The position numbers and the translations under genes are program-made. Shown here piece by piece: positions 8,868-17,762 of a stretch of DNA of 64,000 nucleotides (position 1 is the first letter of the stretch; every line of letters starts with the position of its first letter). The stretch is from Pseudomonas koreensis (GTDB lineage Bacteria; Pseudomonadota; Gammaproteobacteria; Pseudomonadales; Pseudomonadaceae), in assembly GCF_012986595.1 (NCBI RefSeq), contig NZ_JAAQYM010000006.1, forward strand, positions 62,001-126,000. Direction: 5' to 3'. The notes under the pieces are model-generated. The model was given only the letters and a program-made list of their open reading frames with translations, searched no databases and had not been told where the DNA came from.

Positions 8868-9285
8868 GCATGGTTCTCCGGTAATGAAATGATCGAGCTG
8901 GCAACTGCGGAACGCGCTGGAAACTGTCGCTTTGATTCTAAACAAAACGGATTCGTTCACTTGAGCGTTTCCTGATGGCTTGCATAGTGAAGGATGATTG
9001 GCGTGACGCTCGAAGCGCCAATACTTGCGTCGTATCTTTGATCACACCGGTGATTGATTGGCGGTGCTATCAGGCAATTTTTCTATAGCCCTCGATCCTT
9101 CTGCGCCTCCCGTGGTGTGAAATTTCCTACAAATCGGTGGGAAAGCGCCTACGGGAATCCTCTCTCCAAACGACCAGGATTGTCTCGTCGCCCAGGTAGA
9201 TGGCTTGTAAATCACGACGCATTCCGCGCCGGACAACCATCCAGACTTACGCGACGGGTTCGTATCTTACTTTTGGAGTTGTCCC
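8868..9285. promoter_or_regulatory. Upstream region of the fimbrial operon, with an inverted repeat
   Basis: A 418-bp gap between the divergent GAF gene and the fimbrial subunit. No gene is evident. Around 9121-9142 there is an imperfect inverted repeat, TTTCCTAC then GTGGGAAA, separated by 6 bp, which could be an operator for the fimbrial promoter. The ribosome site for the subunit (TTGGAG) sits just before 9286. A specific promoter could not be picked with confidence. Confidence 0.35.
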
Positions 9286-9831
9286 ATGAATCGCAAAGCT
9301 CTCGCTATCGCTGTGCTGGTTGCCGCCTCTGGCGCTCAGTTCGCCAACGCCGCTGACGGCACCATCAATTTCAATGGCGAGTTGGTCAACCAGACCTGCA
9401 CCATCTCCGTTGACGGCGTGGTTTCACCGGCTGTCGCAACCGTGACCCTGCCAACCATCTCCACGGGTCTGCTGACGACCGCTGGGCAAGTTGAAGGCCA
9501 GACCGGTTTCAACATCCAGTTGAGCAGCTGCGTCGGTACCGCGACGACCGCGGCAGCGTTCTTCAACGCCGGTTCGACCGTTGATCCGGTCAGCGGCAAC
9601 CTGAATAACATGACCGGCACCGCAAACAACGTGCAACTGCAACTGGTTGACCAGCAGGGCGGCGCAGTGATTCAGGCGGGTAACACCAACCAGATCACCA
9701 AAACCACGCGCAACACCATCGATGGCACTGGCGCGGCCAACATGCCGTACGCCGTGCAATACATCGCCACTGGCGCAACCACGCCGGGCACCGTGGTCAG
9801 CTCCGTGACCTACAACGTCGACTACCAGTAA
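9286..9831 (+). CDS. Type 1-like fimbrial major subunit
   Basis: The 181-residue precursor has a Sec signal peptide ending at FANA-ADG (about residue 23). The mature pilin has an incomplete Ig fold: an early TINFNGELVNQTCTISVDG with the first disulfide Cys, a second Cys in IQLSSCVG, and a C-terminal donor strand region ending VTYNVDYQ with the penultimate Tyr that chaperones recognise. It would polymerise outside the outer membrane by donor-strand exchange. First gene of the chaperone-usher operon and followed by a strong hairpin, which fits the need for the subunit in excess. Confidence 0.93.
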   Translation: MNRKALAIAVLVAASGAQFANAADGTINFNGELVNQTCTISVDGVVSPAVATVTLPTISTGLLTTAGQVEGQTGFNIQLSSCVGTATTAAAFFNAGSTVDPVSGNLNNMTGTANNVQLQLVDQQGGAVIQAGNTNQITKTTRNTIDGTGAANMPYAVQYIATGATTPGTVVSSVTYNVDYQ

Positions 9832-9841
9832 GCCGATAGCC

Positions 9842-9881
9842 CTCTGACGTGCCCTGAACCAGGGGGAAGGGCGCGTCAGAG
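9842..9881 (+). promoter_or_regulatory. Strong intra-operon hairpin after the pilin gene
   Basis: CTCTGACGTGCCC at 9842-9854 pairs with GGGCGCGTCAGAG at 9869-9881 (12 Watson-Crick pairs plus one G-U). No U-tract follows, so it is more likely an mRNA stabiliser or partial attenuator that raises pilin over chaperone and usher output than a full terminator. This is inference from structure and position. Confidence 0.6.
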
Positions 9882-9901
9882 TGCGGCAAAAGAGGTGCGT
9901 C

Positions 9902-10642
9902 ATGCGTTACGCAAGTCTGTTTCGAGTCAGTGCAGTGTTGCTGCTGTGCATGCTGATGCATGCGCAAGCCAAGGCCGGTGTGGTGATCACCGGGACGCGT
10001 CTGGTGTACCCGGCGAGTCAGAAAGAAGTCACCGTCAAATTGAACAACAACGGCGCGCGTCCCGTGCTGGTGCAGTCGTGGGTCGACAGCGGTGATATCC
10101 AGTCGAGCCCTACCAGCTCCAAGTCGCCGTTTGTGCTGTCGCCGCCGGTGTCGCGTATCGACCCGAGCAAAGGCCAAAGCCTGCGCCTGATGTTCACCGG
10201 CGCAGCGTTACCAACCAACAAGGAGTCGGTGTTCTGGCTCAACGTGCTGGAAATCCCGCCGAAGGCCGAAGGCCCGACGGATCTGAACATGCTGCAAATG
10301 GCTTTCCGTTCACGGATCAAGATTTTCTATCGCCCCGACGGTCTGCCGGGTAATCCCAACGAGGCGATGCAGCAGGTGCAATGGAAAGTCGTGCCGGCGG
10401 ACAAGGGATTTGCCTTGCAGGCATTCAACCCGAGCGCGTTCCACCTGTCCCAGGTCGAACTGGCCCTGACAGTGGGTACGCAACGTTTCGAGAGCGAGAA
10501 CGGCATGGTCGGTCCGGGTGAAACCAAGACCTTTGCCTTGCCCACACTCAAGTCGATGCCCGGTGCTGCGGCGCAGGTCGAGTTCAACGCCATCAATGAC
10601 TACGGCGCTCTGGTGCCATTAAAGCAACCGCTCAAGCCCTGA
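9902..10642 (+). CDS. Periplasmic fimbrial chaperone (FimC/PapD family)
   Basis: This 246-residue protein has a signal peptide (cleavage likely after AQAKA, about residue 24), then two Ig-like domains. Family hallmarks are GTRLVYPASQKEVTVKLNN at the start of domain 1, where the Arg fits the pilin-binding site, and FWLNVLEIPPK in the G1-strand region. The extended C-terminal domain ends at LKQPLKP. It binds pilins in the periplasm and hands them to the usher. ATG 9902 is preferred over GTG 9881 because AGAGGTG precedes it and the signal peptide then starts MRYASLFR. Confidence 0.93.
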   Translation: MRYASLFRVSAVLLLCMLMHAQAKAGVVITGTRLVYPASQKEVTVKLNNNGARPVLVQSWVDSGDIQSSPTSSKSPFVLSPPVSRIDPSKGQSLRLMFTGAALPTNKESVFWLNVLEIPPKAEGPTDLNMLQMAFRSRIKIFYRPDGLPGNPNEAMQQVQWKVVPADKGFALQAFNPSAFHLSQVELALTVGTQRFESENGMVGPGETKTFALPTLKSMPGAAAQVEFNAINDYGALVPLKQPLKP

Positions 10643-10682
10643 CTTTCCCGCGAACGTTTTTAGCGCACCGCACGAGTAACCT

Positions 10683-13280
10683 ATGAAGACTCTTCCATGC
10701 CTGGGCGCATGCCCGCAGGCTCGACCTCGCTTTGCCCTGAATCGGCTGACCGCTCTGGTTCTCCAGACGCTGGCCGGCGTATCAGGTGCGTTCGCCACCC
10801 AGGCATGGGCTGAAGACGTGCAGTTCAACGACGCGTTTCTGCCTGAGGATTCGCGCAGCCTCGATCTGGCGGCTTATCAGCAGGGCAACCCGGTGTTGCC
10901 CGGCGAATACCGTGCCGACATCGCGGTCAACGGTAAGCTGATGACGCGTCAGGACATCCGCATCAATGCCCAAGCCGATGGCAGCCACCCGACGGTGTGC
11001 TTCAGCCGTGGCTTACTGGAATTGATCGGCGTGGATTTTCGGCGCCTGTCCGCTGAAGCCATGGCGAGCGTGGAAAGCGGCGCCTCATGCCTGGATATCG
11101 TGCAGTTGATCGAAGGCGCGAGCGCGACGTTTTCGCCTTCCAATCAGCAACTCGACATCAGCATTCCGCAGGTTGCGTTGCGCCGCGACGCGCGTGGTTA
11201 TGTCAGCCCGGAGTTATGGGATCGCGGCGTGACCGCGGGGACGCTGAGCTACAACTTCAACGCCAACCACAACAAGACCGACAGCGGCAATTACGACTCG
11301 GCCTATTTGGGGCTGAATGCCGGGCTGAACATCGGTGACTGGCGTCTGCGCCACAACGGTTCGGCGAGTTGGGACAAGTCCAACGGTCAGAATTATCAGG
11401 TGCTCAACACCTACGCCCAGCGCGATGTCACCTCGCTCAAGAGTCAGTTGACGGTGGGCGAAGCCAACACCAGTGGCGAGATTTTCGACACCTTGGCCTA
11501 TCGCGGTGTGCAACTGGGCACCGACGATCGCATGCTGCCCGAATCCCAGCGCGGCTATGCGCCGGTAATCCGTGGCATCGCCCGCACCAGTGCGCGAGTT
11601 GCCGTGCGACAGGCCGGCAATCTGCTGTATGAAACCACGGTGGCGCCGGGCGCCTTCGTGATCGATGACCTGTACTCGACCGGTTATGGCGGCGACCTCG
11701 ACGTGACCGTCTACGAAGCCGACGGCAGCGAGCAATCGTTCATCGTGCCGTTTGCCTCGACTGCGCAATTGCTGCGTCCGGGGACCTCGCGTTTCAGCGT
11801 GACTGCCGGGGAAACCCGCAATAACTATATCGACAGCCAGGCGAAGCTTTTTCAGGGCACCTATCAGCGTGGCCTGAACAATATTTTCACCGGTTACGGT
11901 GGATCGCAACTGAGCGACGACTATCGTGCAGCGCTCGGTGGCCTGGCCTTCAGCACGCCGGTCGGGGCGATGGCGGTGGACGTTACTCATGCGCAGGCCG
12001 ACCTCAAGAGCGGCACCGCCAGTGGCCAGAGTGCGCGGTTGAGCTACAGCAAAAACATCCTCAGCACTGGCAGTAACTTCGCCGTGGCAGCCACCCGTTT
12101 TTCCACGGAAAACTACCTGGATTTCAGCAACGCCGTGCAGTTGCTCGATGCCGAGCGCAAAGGCCTCGACACCAGCCTTTACGGCCGCCCGCGCAGTCGT
12201 CTGTCGCTGACCGCCAACCAAAGCATGGGCGACTGGGGCCAGGTGGCCTTCAACGGTTTCACCCAAAACTACTGGAACCTGCCGGGGCGCGATGTGCAGT
12301 ACCAGTTCAGTTACAACAAGCAGCACGGTTCGGTCAGTTATGGCGTCAGCGCCAACCGGGCGCGCATGGGCATGGGCGAGATGGACACCAGCTTGCTGTT
12401 TACCGTGAGCATGCCGCTGGAGTTCGGCTCCACGCTCAATCGCCCGCAATTGTCGGCGCGGGTCATGCGTGACACCCATGGCACTTACAGCGAGCAAGCG
12501 ACGCTCAGCGGCACCGCAGGTGAAGACCGTCAGTACAACTATGGCGTGACGGCCGGCCATGACGGCGCAACTCGCACCAACAGCACCTCGGTCAATGGTC
12601 AGTACATCGGCCCCAAAGCCATTGTCGGCGCCACCGTCAGCCGTGGTGAGGGCTACGACAGCCTGTCGCTGAACGCCAGCGGCAGCGTGGTCGCGCACCC
12701 GAACGGCGTGACGCTGACCCCGTATCGCGGCGAAACCATGGCGGTCATCACCGCCGAAGGCGCCGAGGGCGCGAAGGTGGTGGGCTTCCCGGGCCTGCGT
12801 CTCGATAAGCGTGGCAACGCGGTGGTGCCGTACTTGCGTCCTTACGAGCTGAACGAAGTGGCGATCGATCCGTTGGGCACCGACATGAACGTCGAGTTGA
12901 GCGAAACCAGTCAGCAAGTCGCGCCGCGTGCCGGCGCTGTGGTGGCGCTCAAATACGGTACGCAAAACGGTCAAGCGCTGCTGCTCAACGTCACGTTGGC
13001 CGACGGCAGCAGCCTGCCATTCGGCGCCAGCGTGGTCGATGACCGTGGCGTGTCGGTCGGGGTGGTCGGGCAGGGCGGGCAGCTCTACGCCCGGGTCAAG
13101 GACAACGCGCGCCGACTGTTGATCAGTTGGGGCACTCAGGCCGGTCAGCAATGCGCATTGCCGTTGCCGTCGGTGAAAAGCTCGGGCAAGCAACTGCAGC
13201 AAGTGGATGCAGTGTGCGCTGTCGCTCAAACAGATAATCGCGTTGCTTCTGTGAACAGCGCCCAGGAGTACAAGTTATGA
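10683..13280 (+). CDS. Outer membrane fimbrial usher (FimD/PapC family)
   Basis: The 865-residue protein has a signal peptide ending near TQAWAE (about residue 41), an N-terminal chaperone-binding domain starting VQFNDAFLPEDSRSLDLAAY, a long beta barrel containing the plug domain (YETTVAPGAFVIDDLYSTGY), and C-terminal domains (GAVVALKYGTQNGQALLLNV). Length and order match classical ushers. It secretes and assembles the pilin chain. The stop overlaps the adhesin start, so the two are coupled. Confidence 0.95.
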   Translation: MKTLPCLGACPQARPRFALNRLTALVLQTLAGVSGAFATQAWAEDVQFNDAFLPEDSRSLDLAAYQQGNPVLPGEYRADIAVNGKLMTRQDIRINAQADGSHPTVCFSRGLLELIGVDFRRLSAEAMASVESGASCLDIVQLIEGASATFSPSNQQLDISIPQVALRRDARGYVSPELWDRGVTAGTLSYNFNANHNKTDSGNYDSAYLGLNAGLNIGDWRLRHNGSASWDKSNGQNYQVLNTYAQRDVTSLKSQLTVGEANTSGEIFDTLAYRGVQLGTDDRMLPESQRGYAPVIRGIARTSARVAVRQAGNLLYETTVAPGAFVIDDLYSTGYGGDLDVTVYEADGSEQSFIVPFASTAQLLRPGTSRFSVTAGETRNNYIDSQAKLFQGTYQRGLNNIFTGYGGSQLSDDYRAALGGLAFSTPVGAMAVDVTHAQADLKSGTASGQSARLSYSKNILSTGSNFAVAATRFSTENYLDFSNAVQLLDAERKGLDTSLYGRPRSRLSLTANQSMGDWGQVAFNGFTQNYWNLPGRDVQYQFSYNKQHGSVSYGVSANRARMGMGEMDTSLLFTVSMPLEFGSTLNRPQLSARVMRDTHGTYSEQATLSGTAGEDRQYNYGVTAGHDGATRTNSTSVNGQYIGPKAIVGATVSRGEGYDSLSLNASGSVVAHPNGVTLTPYRGETMAVITAEGAEGAKVVGFPGLRLDKRGNAVVPYLRPYELNEVAIDPLGTDMNVELSETSQQVAPRAGAVVALKYGTQNGQALLLNVTLADGSSLPFGASVVDDRGVSVGVVGQGGQLYARVKDNARRLLISWGTQAGQQCALPLPSVKSSGKQLQQVDAVCAVAQTDNRVASVNSAQEYKL

Positions 13281-14377
13281 AGACAATGCGTTTGATCAAG
13301 TCCGGTTTGGCGGTGGCGGTACTTTCATTGATGGCGAGCGCGGCAATGGCTCAGTGTGACTACACCGACGGCACCACCAACATGATCCGCACGCAGCCTT
13401 TGTTAGGTGGCAATCTGACCGTTGGACGGGATGTTCCGCTGGGCGCGGAAATCTATCGTCAGACGTTCAATGCGACAACGGTCGTGCGCATCCTCTGTAA
13501 TGCAGGTATTTACAATATAGAAACCCGGCGCTGGCTTCCGACCACACCGCTGCCATTGTCCAGTTGGGCTGGTTCACCTTGGGGCGGGCATGTGTACCAA
13601 ACCGGTGTTCCGGGTATTGGGGTTGCATTGTGGTTCAGCGGTACTCCTTTTCCTTCATCGCTCAACTCCACGAACTGCGGTAACGGGACGGCCAATTGCA
13701 TCGTGTCGATTCAAGCCCCGCTGGCATTCGACTTGTCCTTGATCAAGATTGGTGACGTCTCTCCGGGCACCATTCAGGGTGCGTCGTTACCGACAATGGC
13801 TCAGTCGCGGATCAGCAGCAATAGCGTTGAAGTTCAGCGCGTCAACTTCTCCGGCAGCATCAACATCGTCTCGCGCACCTGTTCGACACCCGACGTGTCG
13901 GTACCGATGGGCACGTACAGGCTCAACGAATTTTCCGGCAAGAACTCGTTTACGCCGTGGAAGGACTTCTCGATTGCCCTGAACAACTGCCCGGCGTTCC
14001 ACGGCTATTACCAAGGCACCGGTCCGCGCTGGTTAAGCGACGGCAGCAGCAACAACCTCGACTCGCGCAAGAATAACGTGCTGCAGGTTCGCCTGGATCC
14101 GACCCGTGCGGCAATCACACCCAACCTCGGGATCATGAGCCTCAACCCCAGCGCCCCCGGCGAAGATCCGGCGGCTACCGGCGTCGGCCTGCAAGTGGCC
14201 GACAGTCATGGCACGCCATTACCGCTGGCCACTTTGCGCGCCAGTGGCATAACACCGCGAGCCGTGGAGGGCGCCAGTTACACCATCCCGCTGAAGGCCC
14301 GCTACATCCAGACCGAAGACAGCCTCACCGCCGGTCCAGCCAATGCGACCGCCACTTTTACCATCAATTATTACTGA
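13277..14377 (+). CDS. Fimbrial tip adhesin, two-domain FimH-like
   Basis: The 366-residue protein has a signal peptide (cleavage near AMAQCDYT, residue 25), an N-terminal candidate receptor-binding domain rich in Trp, Gly and Ser with several Cys (about 26-185), and a C-terminal pilin domain ending ATATFTINYY with the penultimate aromatic pattern. This is the layout of a chaperone-usher tip adhesin; the receptor is unknown. Its ATG overlaps the usher stop (ATGA) and has AGGAG upstream. Base composition in the first half is slightly lower in GC than the usher, as expected for a variable binding domain. Confidence 0.85.
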   Translation: MKTMRLIKSGLAVAVLSLMASAAMAQCDYTDGTTNMIRTQPLLGGNLTVGRDVPLGAEIYRQTFNATTVVRILCNAGIYNIETRRWLPTTPLPLSSWAGSPWGGHVYQTGVPGIGVALWFSGTPFPSSLNSTNCGNGTANCIVSIQAPLAFDLSLIKIGDVSPGTIQGASLPTMAQSRISSNSVEVQRVNFSGSINIVSRTCSTPDVSVPMGTYRLNEFSGKNSFTPWKDFSIALNNCPAFHGYYQGTGPRWLSDGSSNNLDSRKNNVLQVRLDPTRAAITPNLGIMSLNPSAPGEDPAATGVGLQVADSHGTPLPLATLRASGITPRAVEGASYTIPLKARYIQTEDSLTAGPANATATFTINYY

Positions 14378-14485
14378 TGAGCCTGTTTGCGTATGGAGGT
14401 GTTTAAGCCGTGAATTTCTACTGAGATATCACTGCTGCGCTTTCAAATTTTCTTCAGGTGTGGAAAGGGGGAAGCGGGGAAGGGA

Positions 14486-14515
14486 GCCGGCGGTGGAGTC
14501 TTGGTCCGAGCCGCC
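14486..14515. terminator. GC-rich hairpin between the adhesin and a small minus-strand gene
   Basis: GCCGGCGG pairs with CCGCCGGC around a loop of about 17 nt, near 14486-14515. It lies between convergent genes, but neither side has a clear U-tract, so terminator function is only possible. Confidence 0.35.
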
Positions 14516-14529
14516 GGCAACGAGCATGG

Positions 14530-14664
14530 TTACTCTACGATGCAAATCCAGCGGTGGTTTTGCCGGTATGGCGCGCGAGTGAAGTGAACATCTGAAACCA
14601 GGTTCATGCCTCGCTCTTGGAGCGCTTCGGTCAGTTGTACGAGTGTCTCTGCTTGGATAGTCAT
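14530..14664 (-). CDS. Putative small protein of 44 residues
   Basis: A short minus-strand frame that begins with ATG at 14664 and ends at TAA 14530. It starts MTIQAETLVQLTEALQERGM and ends with a basic, aromatic tail (RAPYRQNHRWICIVE). A good ribosome site, GAGGTGA, lies 8 nt before the ATG. The protein looks like a helix followed by a strand; I recognise no family. It lies in the region of small unknown genes beside tRNA-Ser. Calling it real rests on the ribosome site and the ordered-looking protein, so it is a moderate call. Confidence 0.5.
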   Translation of the reverse strand: MTIQAETLVQLTEALQERGMNLVSDVHFTRAPYRQNHRWICIVE

Positions 14665-15000
14665 TGCTGTCACCTCGTCAGATTTTCTGCGTTCATAATT
14701 CTTGACCGAGCGGGCAAGCCGCTAATTCATTTTTTCTACCTGGTCGATTCGTTCAATCCACACCGCAGAGCTCTCACTGACTGTTCCCTTCTTTCAATAT
14801 TCAGGGCAATGAGGGGCGCCGCGCGATGGACTCAAGCCGCCTCAGAAAGCCGGCATCATTAAATCTGCGTTGCCGTGACCCGGTACAACTTCAGCTGTGT
14901 GGCATTGATCGAGCGGCTGATCTTGTCAGCCGTCTATTTGAACTAAAAATTGACTGATAAGTCAGGATGGTTGTAGGTCACTATTCTTCGAGGGTAATCA
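14665..15000. other. Intergenic, no gene seen
   Basis: This 336-bp stretch between two small divergent genes is lower in GC than the flanks. It has no convincing frame in either direction. The last bases carry GAGGGTAATCA, the ribosome site for the gene at 15001. Confidence 0.5.
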
Positions 15001-15240
15001 ATGCGCAACTACACGATCCAATACCTGTTCAACGGCGAGCCCCGTACTCACCATCTTGAACTGAAGCAGTCTGAGCTTGCCGTTCACGATGCCGCTATGC
15101 ATCTGCTACAGCTCCATTTTGGAGATGGTGAGAACAGCTTGATCATGCCGACAGCGGACTCGACTGCTGACGAGATTCTGGAACAGGCCAGCCTGGTTGG
15201 AATTACTGAAATCGAAGTGCAGGTTGGGGTAGAGGGATAA
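15001..15240 (+). CDS. Small hypothetical protein (79 residues)
   Basis: Starts MRNYTIQYLFNGEPRTHHLE, with no signal peptide or membrane segment. The pattern suggests a small alpha-beta fold: an initial strand, a long helix (ELAVHDAAMHLLQLHF) and a final strand ITEIEVQVGV. GAGGG lies about 7 nt before the ATG. No family is recognised. It is one of several unrelated small genes of lower GC lying between the fimbrial operon and tRNA-Ser. Confidence 0.65.
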   Translation: MRNYTIQYLFNGEPRTHHLELKQSELAVHDAAMHLLQLHFGDGENSLIMPTADSTADEILEQASLVGITEIEVQVGVEG

Positions 15241-15413
15241 CGACCCAAATTGCCGTCGTCGGATTCGGCGTGTTCGGACGGCGGCGTTAGGCCAGAAGCG
15301 GTCACCCCATCTGCTTACTAAATCAGGGGCGTCTCAGACTCCAGCCCGCGCTCTCGCGGTGCGTCTTGAAAATGCACCTAGACTTTGCGTGGTGAGCACC
15401 TTAAGGACAGCAC

Positions 15414-15776
15414 ATGGACATCACGATTCAACGGAAGAAAGGATTGTTTGATAGCGCCTATGGCCAGGCTATTCCGCTGGCAGTCTTGTTTGATGGAACG
15501 GTCGTGGGCCGGCTGGAAACGGGTGCAAGATTGGCTTTGGACCTCCCGGACACTTGCGGGACTTTGCAAGTCGGTATGCTTGACCCTGGAAATTCGCCTT
15601 ACATTGGAAGCACGTCCGGTGAGGTCATATTGACCAGCAATGCACAAAGCGTTACCCCCGGGCAGTCCGTTCAGGCTTTTTCGGTAAAGACCCGGAGATG
15701 GGTTTTTTTTGACATGCTTGGTTTGGCAGGCTCGCCTCCGTTTAACCGGTGGGTGCTGGTGCTTGAGATGGATTAG
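15414..15776 (+). CDS. Hypothetical protein, predicted beta-rich (120 residues)
   Basis: Starts MDITIQRKKGLFDSAYGQAI and looks largely beta-stranded, with segments such as IPLAVLFDGTVVGRLETGAR and ending RWVLVLEMD. There is no signal peptide. AAGGA lies 9 nt before the ATG. The layout, with a basic N-terminus and a short carrier-like beta domain, does not match a family I can name. Neighbours are other small unknown genes. Confidence 0.65.
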   Translation: MDITIQRKKGLFDSAYGQAIPLAVLFDGTVVGRLETGARLALDLPDTCGTLQVGMLDPGNSPYIGSTSGEVILTSNAQSVTPGQSVQAFSVKTRRWVFFDMLGLAGSPPFNRWVLVLEMD

Positions 15777-15910
15777 ACTTAAGACGCTTCTGGCAGGCAG
15801 CAATCGGTCAATAGCAGACGTTCGGAAATAGAGATCTTCTCCCTTGTTTCTCCATCCCTGTAAGCGCCAGCCTCGATGAACCGCCACGAACAGGAAGAGA
15901 CAGTCACCCT

Positions 15911-16249
15911 ATGAGTTTGGATCGTACAAAGCGGCTGATTCATGGAGAGTTAAATCAGGAGTTCCCTATTGAAAGTCTCATCCATGTTCTTGAAGCAGCC
16001 ATTGAGCTTATCTCTCTTCCGGACAATGACTTCTGCTGGTCAAGGTGGGAGGACGAAGAACAGGCAAAAAGCGAGTTGCTAGGTTTGGTCAGTACGCTGA
16101 AATCTGGCGTGTTACCCGAAAGGCTAAAGTTAGCAGTCCTGTTTGCTCCAACCGGTCCATTGCAAGAAGTCAGCCTCAGCAGTGGTTGGGCGGAACCCTT
16201 CCTCAAGGTGGCTGAGAAATATGATGAAGTTGAAGCATTACTTTGGTGA
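15911..16249 (+). CDS. Hypothetical protein, acidic helical (112 residues)
   Basis: Starts MSLDRTKRLIHGELNQEF. It is acidic, rich in leucine and glutamate and predicted helical, with the central aromatic stretch DNDFCWSRWEDEE. It ends DEVEALLW. Small acidic cytoplasmic proteins in accessory regions are often immunity proteins, but no toxin gene is visible here, so no function is assigned. The ribosome site is weak and distant. Confidence 0.6.
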   Translation: MSLDRTKRLIHGELNQEFPIESLIHVLEAAIELISLPDNDFCWSRWEDEEQAKSELLGLVSTLKSGVLPERLKLAVLFAPTGPLQEVSLSSGWAEPFLKVAEKYDEVEALLW

Positions 16250-16424
16250 GCGGGCCAAAAACGCACTGAATCTCGACTACCAAACCGCATTTACGCGTTT
16301 TGTTGCTAAGCGTTCGTGTATGGCCGCTTTCGGGCGATTTTAGCTGGTCGCGAAAGGCCGGAAGCGGACTTCGGTTTGGTCCGCCTCGAGGCCACGACTC
16401 AGAACGCCAGCGCGTTTCTTGCCA

Positions 16425-17180
16425 CTAGAGCTGCATGACTGCGAGCGCCCTGCGCAGGGGCTCGTCGGATATCTGGATAGGACCATGAAATGGCACATCC
16501 ATGTCCAAGACAAGGTAAACAGAAGCCGCGATGAGGAATGACGAGATGATGAACATTCCTATCACCATCGAATTACGGGGAGCGCGGTATCCAAAACTGG
16601 CGAAAATGAGCGTCAACCAGGCAGCAAGCATCCCAATAAGCGGGCCAGGAATCGCTCCCTCTGACTGCTCGACGATCCTCCAGCGTTGCTCGATGAGCGA
16701 ATGATATTGCTGACGAATATCCTGAAGCATCGTTTCATGGTAACGGTCCGGAGGCTTTATAAGAGCCAAAGACTTACCTATATCATCCAGATATTTAGCC
16801 GCCTCGCTGTTACGATGCTGCAGCGCCTCGTCTCCCCGATACGGCGTCTCGATAGCGCGCTCAAGGTAGGTGATAAGACGATTTCGCGTGTCTTGCGCCG
16901 CATCACCATAGCCCCGCAGTGTCCGATCAAAAATGATCATGCTGGTTGCATACCCATGAAAGTTTGCGTCAATCGACTCGAAAGTGTTTTTGGCAGAGTT
17001 GATCATCAAGCCAAAGACCAGCGATGTCATAACCACAAAAATATTGGCTACTAAACGAATTACGGAGTTGGTTTCGTCATCCCGGTGGTGGGATGCCAGC
17101 TTTGGATACCACTGCATCATAAGAAGCGACGCAGCCACGAGGCACCCAAAAATGGCTAGTGCGATCCAGAGAGAATTCAT
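16425..17180 (-). CDS. DUF4239-like (bestrophin-like) membrane protein
   Basis: The 251-residue protein has an N-terminal membrane segment (about 3-22), a second at about 43-63 (VANIFVVMTSLVFGLMINSA), a helical middle with STSMIIFD-type pattern and GDAAQDTRNRLITYLERAIE, and two C-terminal membrane segments (GMLAAWLTLIFASFGYR and the one around GMFIISSFLIAASVYLVLDM). This matches the DUF4239/bestrophin-like pattern of inner-membrane proteins of unknown role. No strong ribosome site precedes ATG 17180. Confidence 0.7.
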   Translation of the reverse strand: MNSLWIALAIFGCLVAASLLMMQWYPKLASHHRDDETNSVIRLVANIFVVMTSLVFGLMINSAKNTFESIDANFHGYATSMIIFDRTLRGYGDAAQDTRNRLITYLERAIETPYRGDEALQHRNSEAAKYLDDIGKSLALIKPPDRYHETMLQDIRQQYHSLIEQRWRIVEQSEGAIPGPLIGMLAAWLTLIFASFGYRAPRNSMVIGMFIISSFLIAASVYLVLDMDVPFHGPIQISDEPLRRALAVMQL

Positions 17181-17390
17181 ACATCAGCGCCCTGATAAAT
17201 TGGAGTCAAGTCTTGAAGGATAGACCGATCGAATCTCTGCGAATTCTGCTCGGCAGATCCTGCGTCTGCACTTCGGGAATGACTCCATTATTGATGTGAA
17301 CGCATGCGCTGTTCATAGGTAGATATTGGTCGAGCTCTGCCTCTCGTTAGAGGCAACGGTTCACGACCGTCTGCTTTCTGCCGATAGCGG

Positions 17391-17711
17391 TCACTCGGGC
17401 GCCATCAAAACCGCCAGCGTCATCTTGATGAATTCCTGATTTCTGTCGATCGTCCAGAGTGCGCCGCGGACGTTGTCAGCCACATCTGCCGACCCGCGAT
17501 GCTCGACCCAGTTGGACAGTTCCATGATGGCGGCTTCGAGGGTGAGATGGTTTTCGTTGATCTTGACGATTGGGGAAGGGAGCGGGTCAGAGTTGGGTAT
17601 TTTTGGTTTCTCTGTAGACGAAACCAGCGTAGCAGGGGGGATTAGTTTTTCAGGTGGCGGAACGCCGGGGAAAGTAATGGAACACATCAGTGGGGGCGTA
17701 GATTTTCTCAA
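17391..17711 (-). CDS. Small hypothetical protein, start uncertain (TTG 17711 or ATG 17687)
   Basis: A frame of up to 106 residues. From TTG 17711 it begins MRKSTPPLM, recalling small Pseudomonas proteins of the DUF3077/DUF6124 kind, which often start with a similar basic-Thr-Pro sequence and end in a helical half. Here the C-terminal half (LTLEAAIMELSNWVEHRG to KMTLAVLMAPE) is helical. The start is doubtful: TTG lies right after the tRNA-Ser terminator with poor ribosome spacing. The ATG at 17687 also lacks a good site. The family link is a guess. Confidence 0.5.
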   Translation of the reverse strand: MRKSTPPLMCSITFPGVPPPEKLIPPATLVSSTEKPKIPNSDPLPSPIVKINENHLTLEAAIMELSNWVEHRGSADVADNVRGALWTIDRNQEFIKMTLAVLMAPE

Positions 17712-17720
17712 ACCCCAGAA

Positions 17721-17754
17721 ACGACAAAGCCCTGAATAATCAGGACTTTGTCGT
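17721..17754 (-). terminator. Terminator of tRNA-Ser
   Basis: On the minus strand ACGACAAAGTCCTGA and TCAGGGCTTTGTCGT form a stem of 15 positions with one mismatch around a TTAT loop, followed by TTTCT. It lies 8 bp after the tRNA 3' end. Confidence 0.8.
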
Positions 17755-17762
17755 ACATAAGA

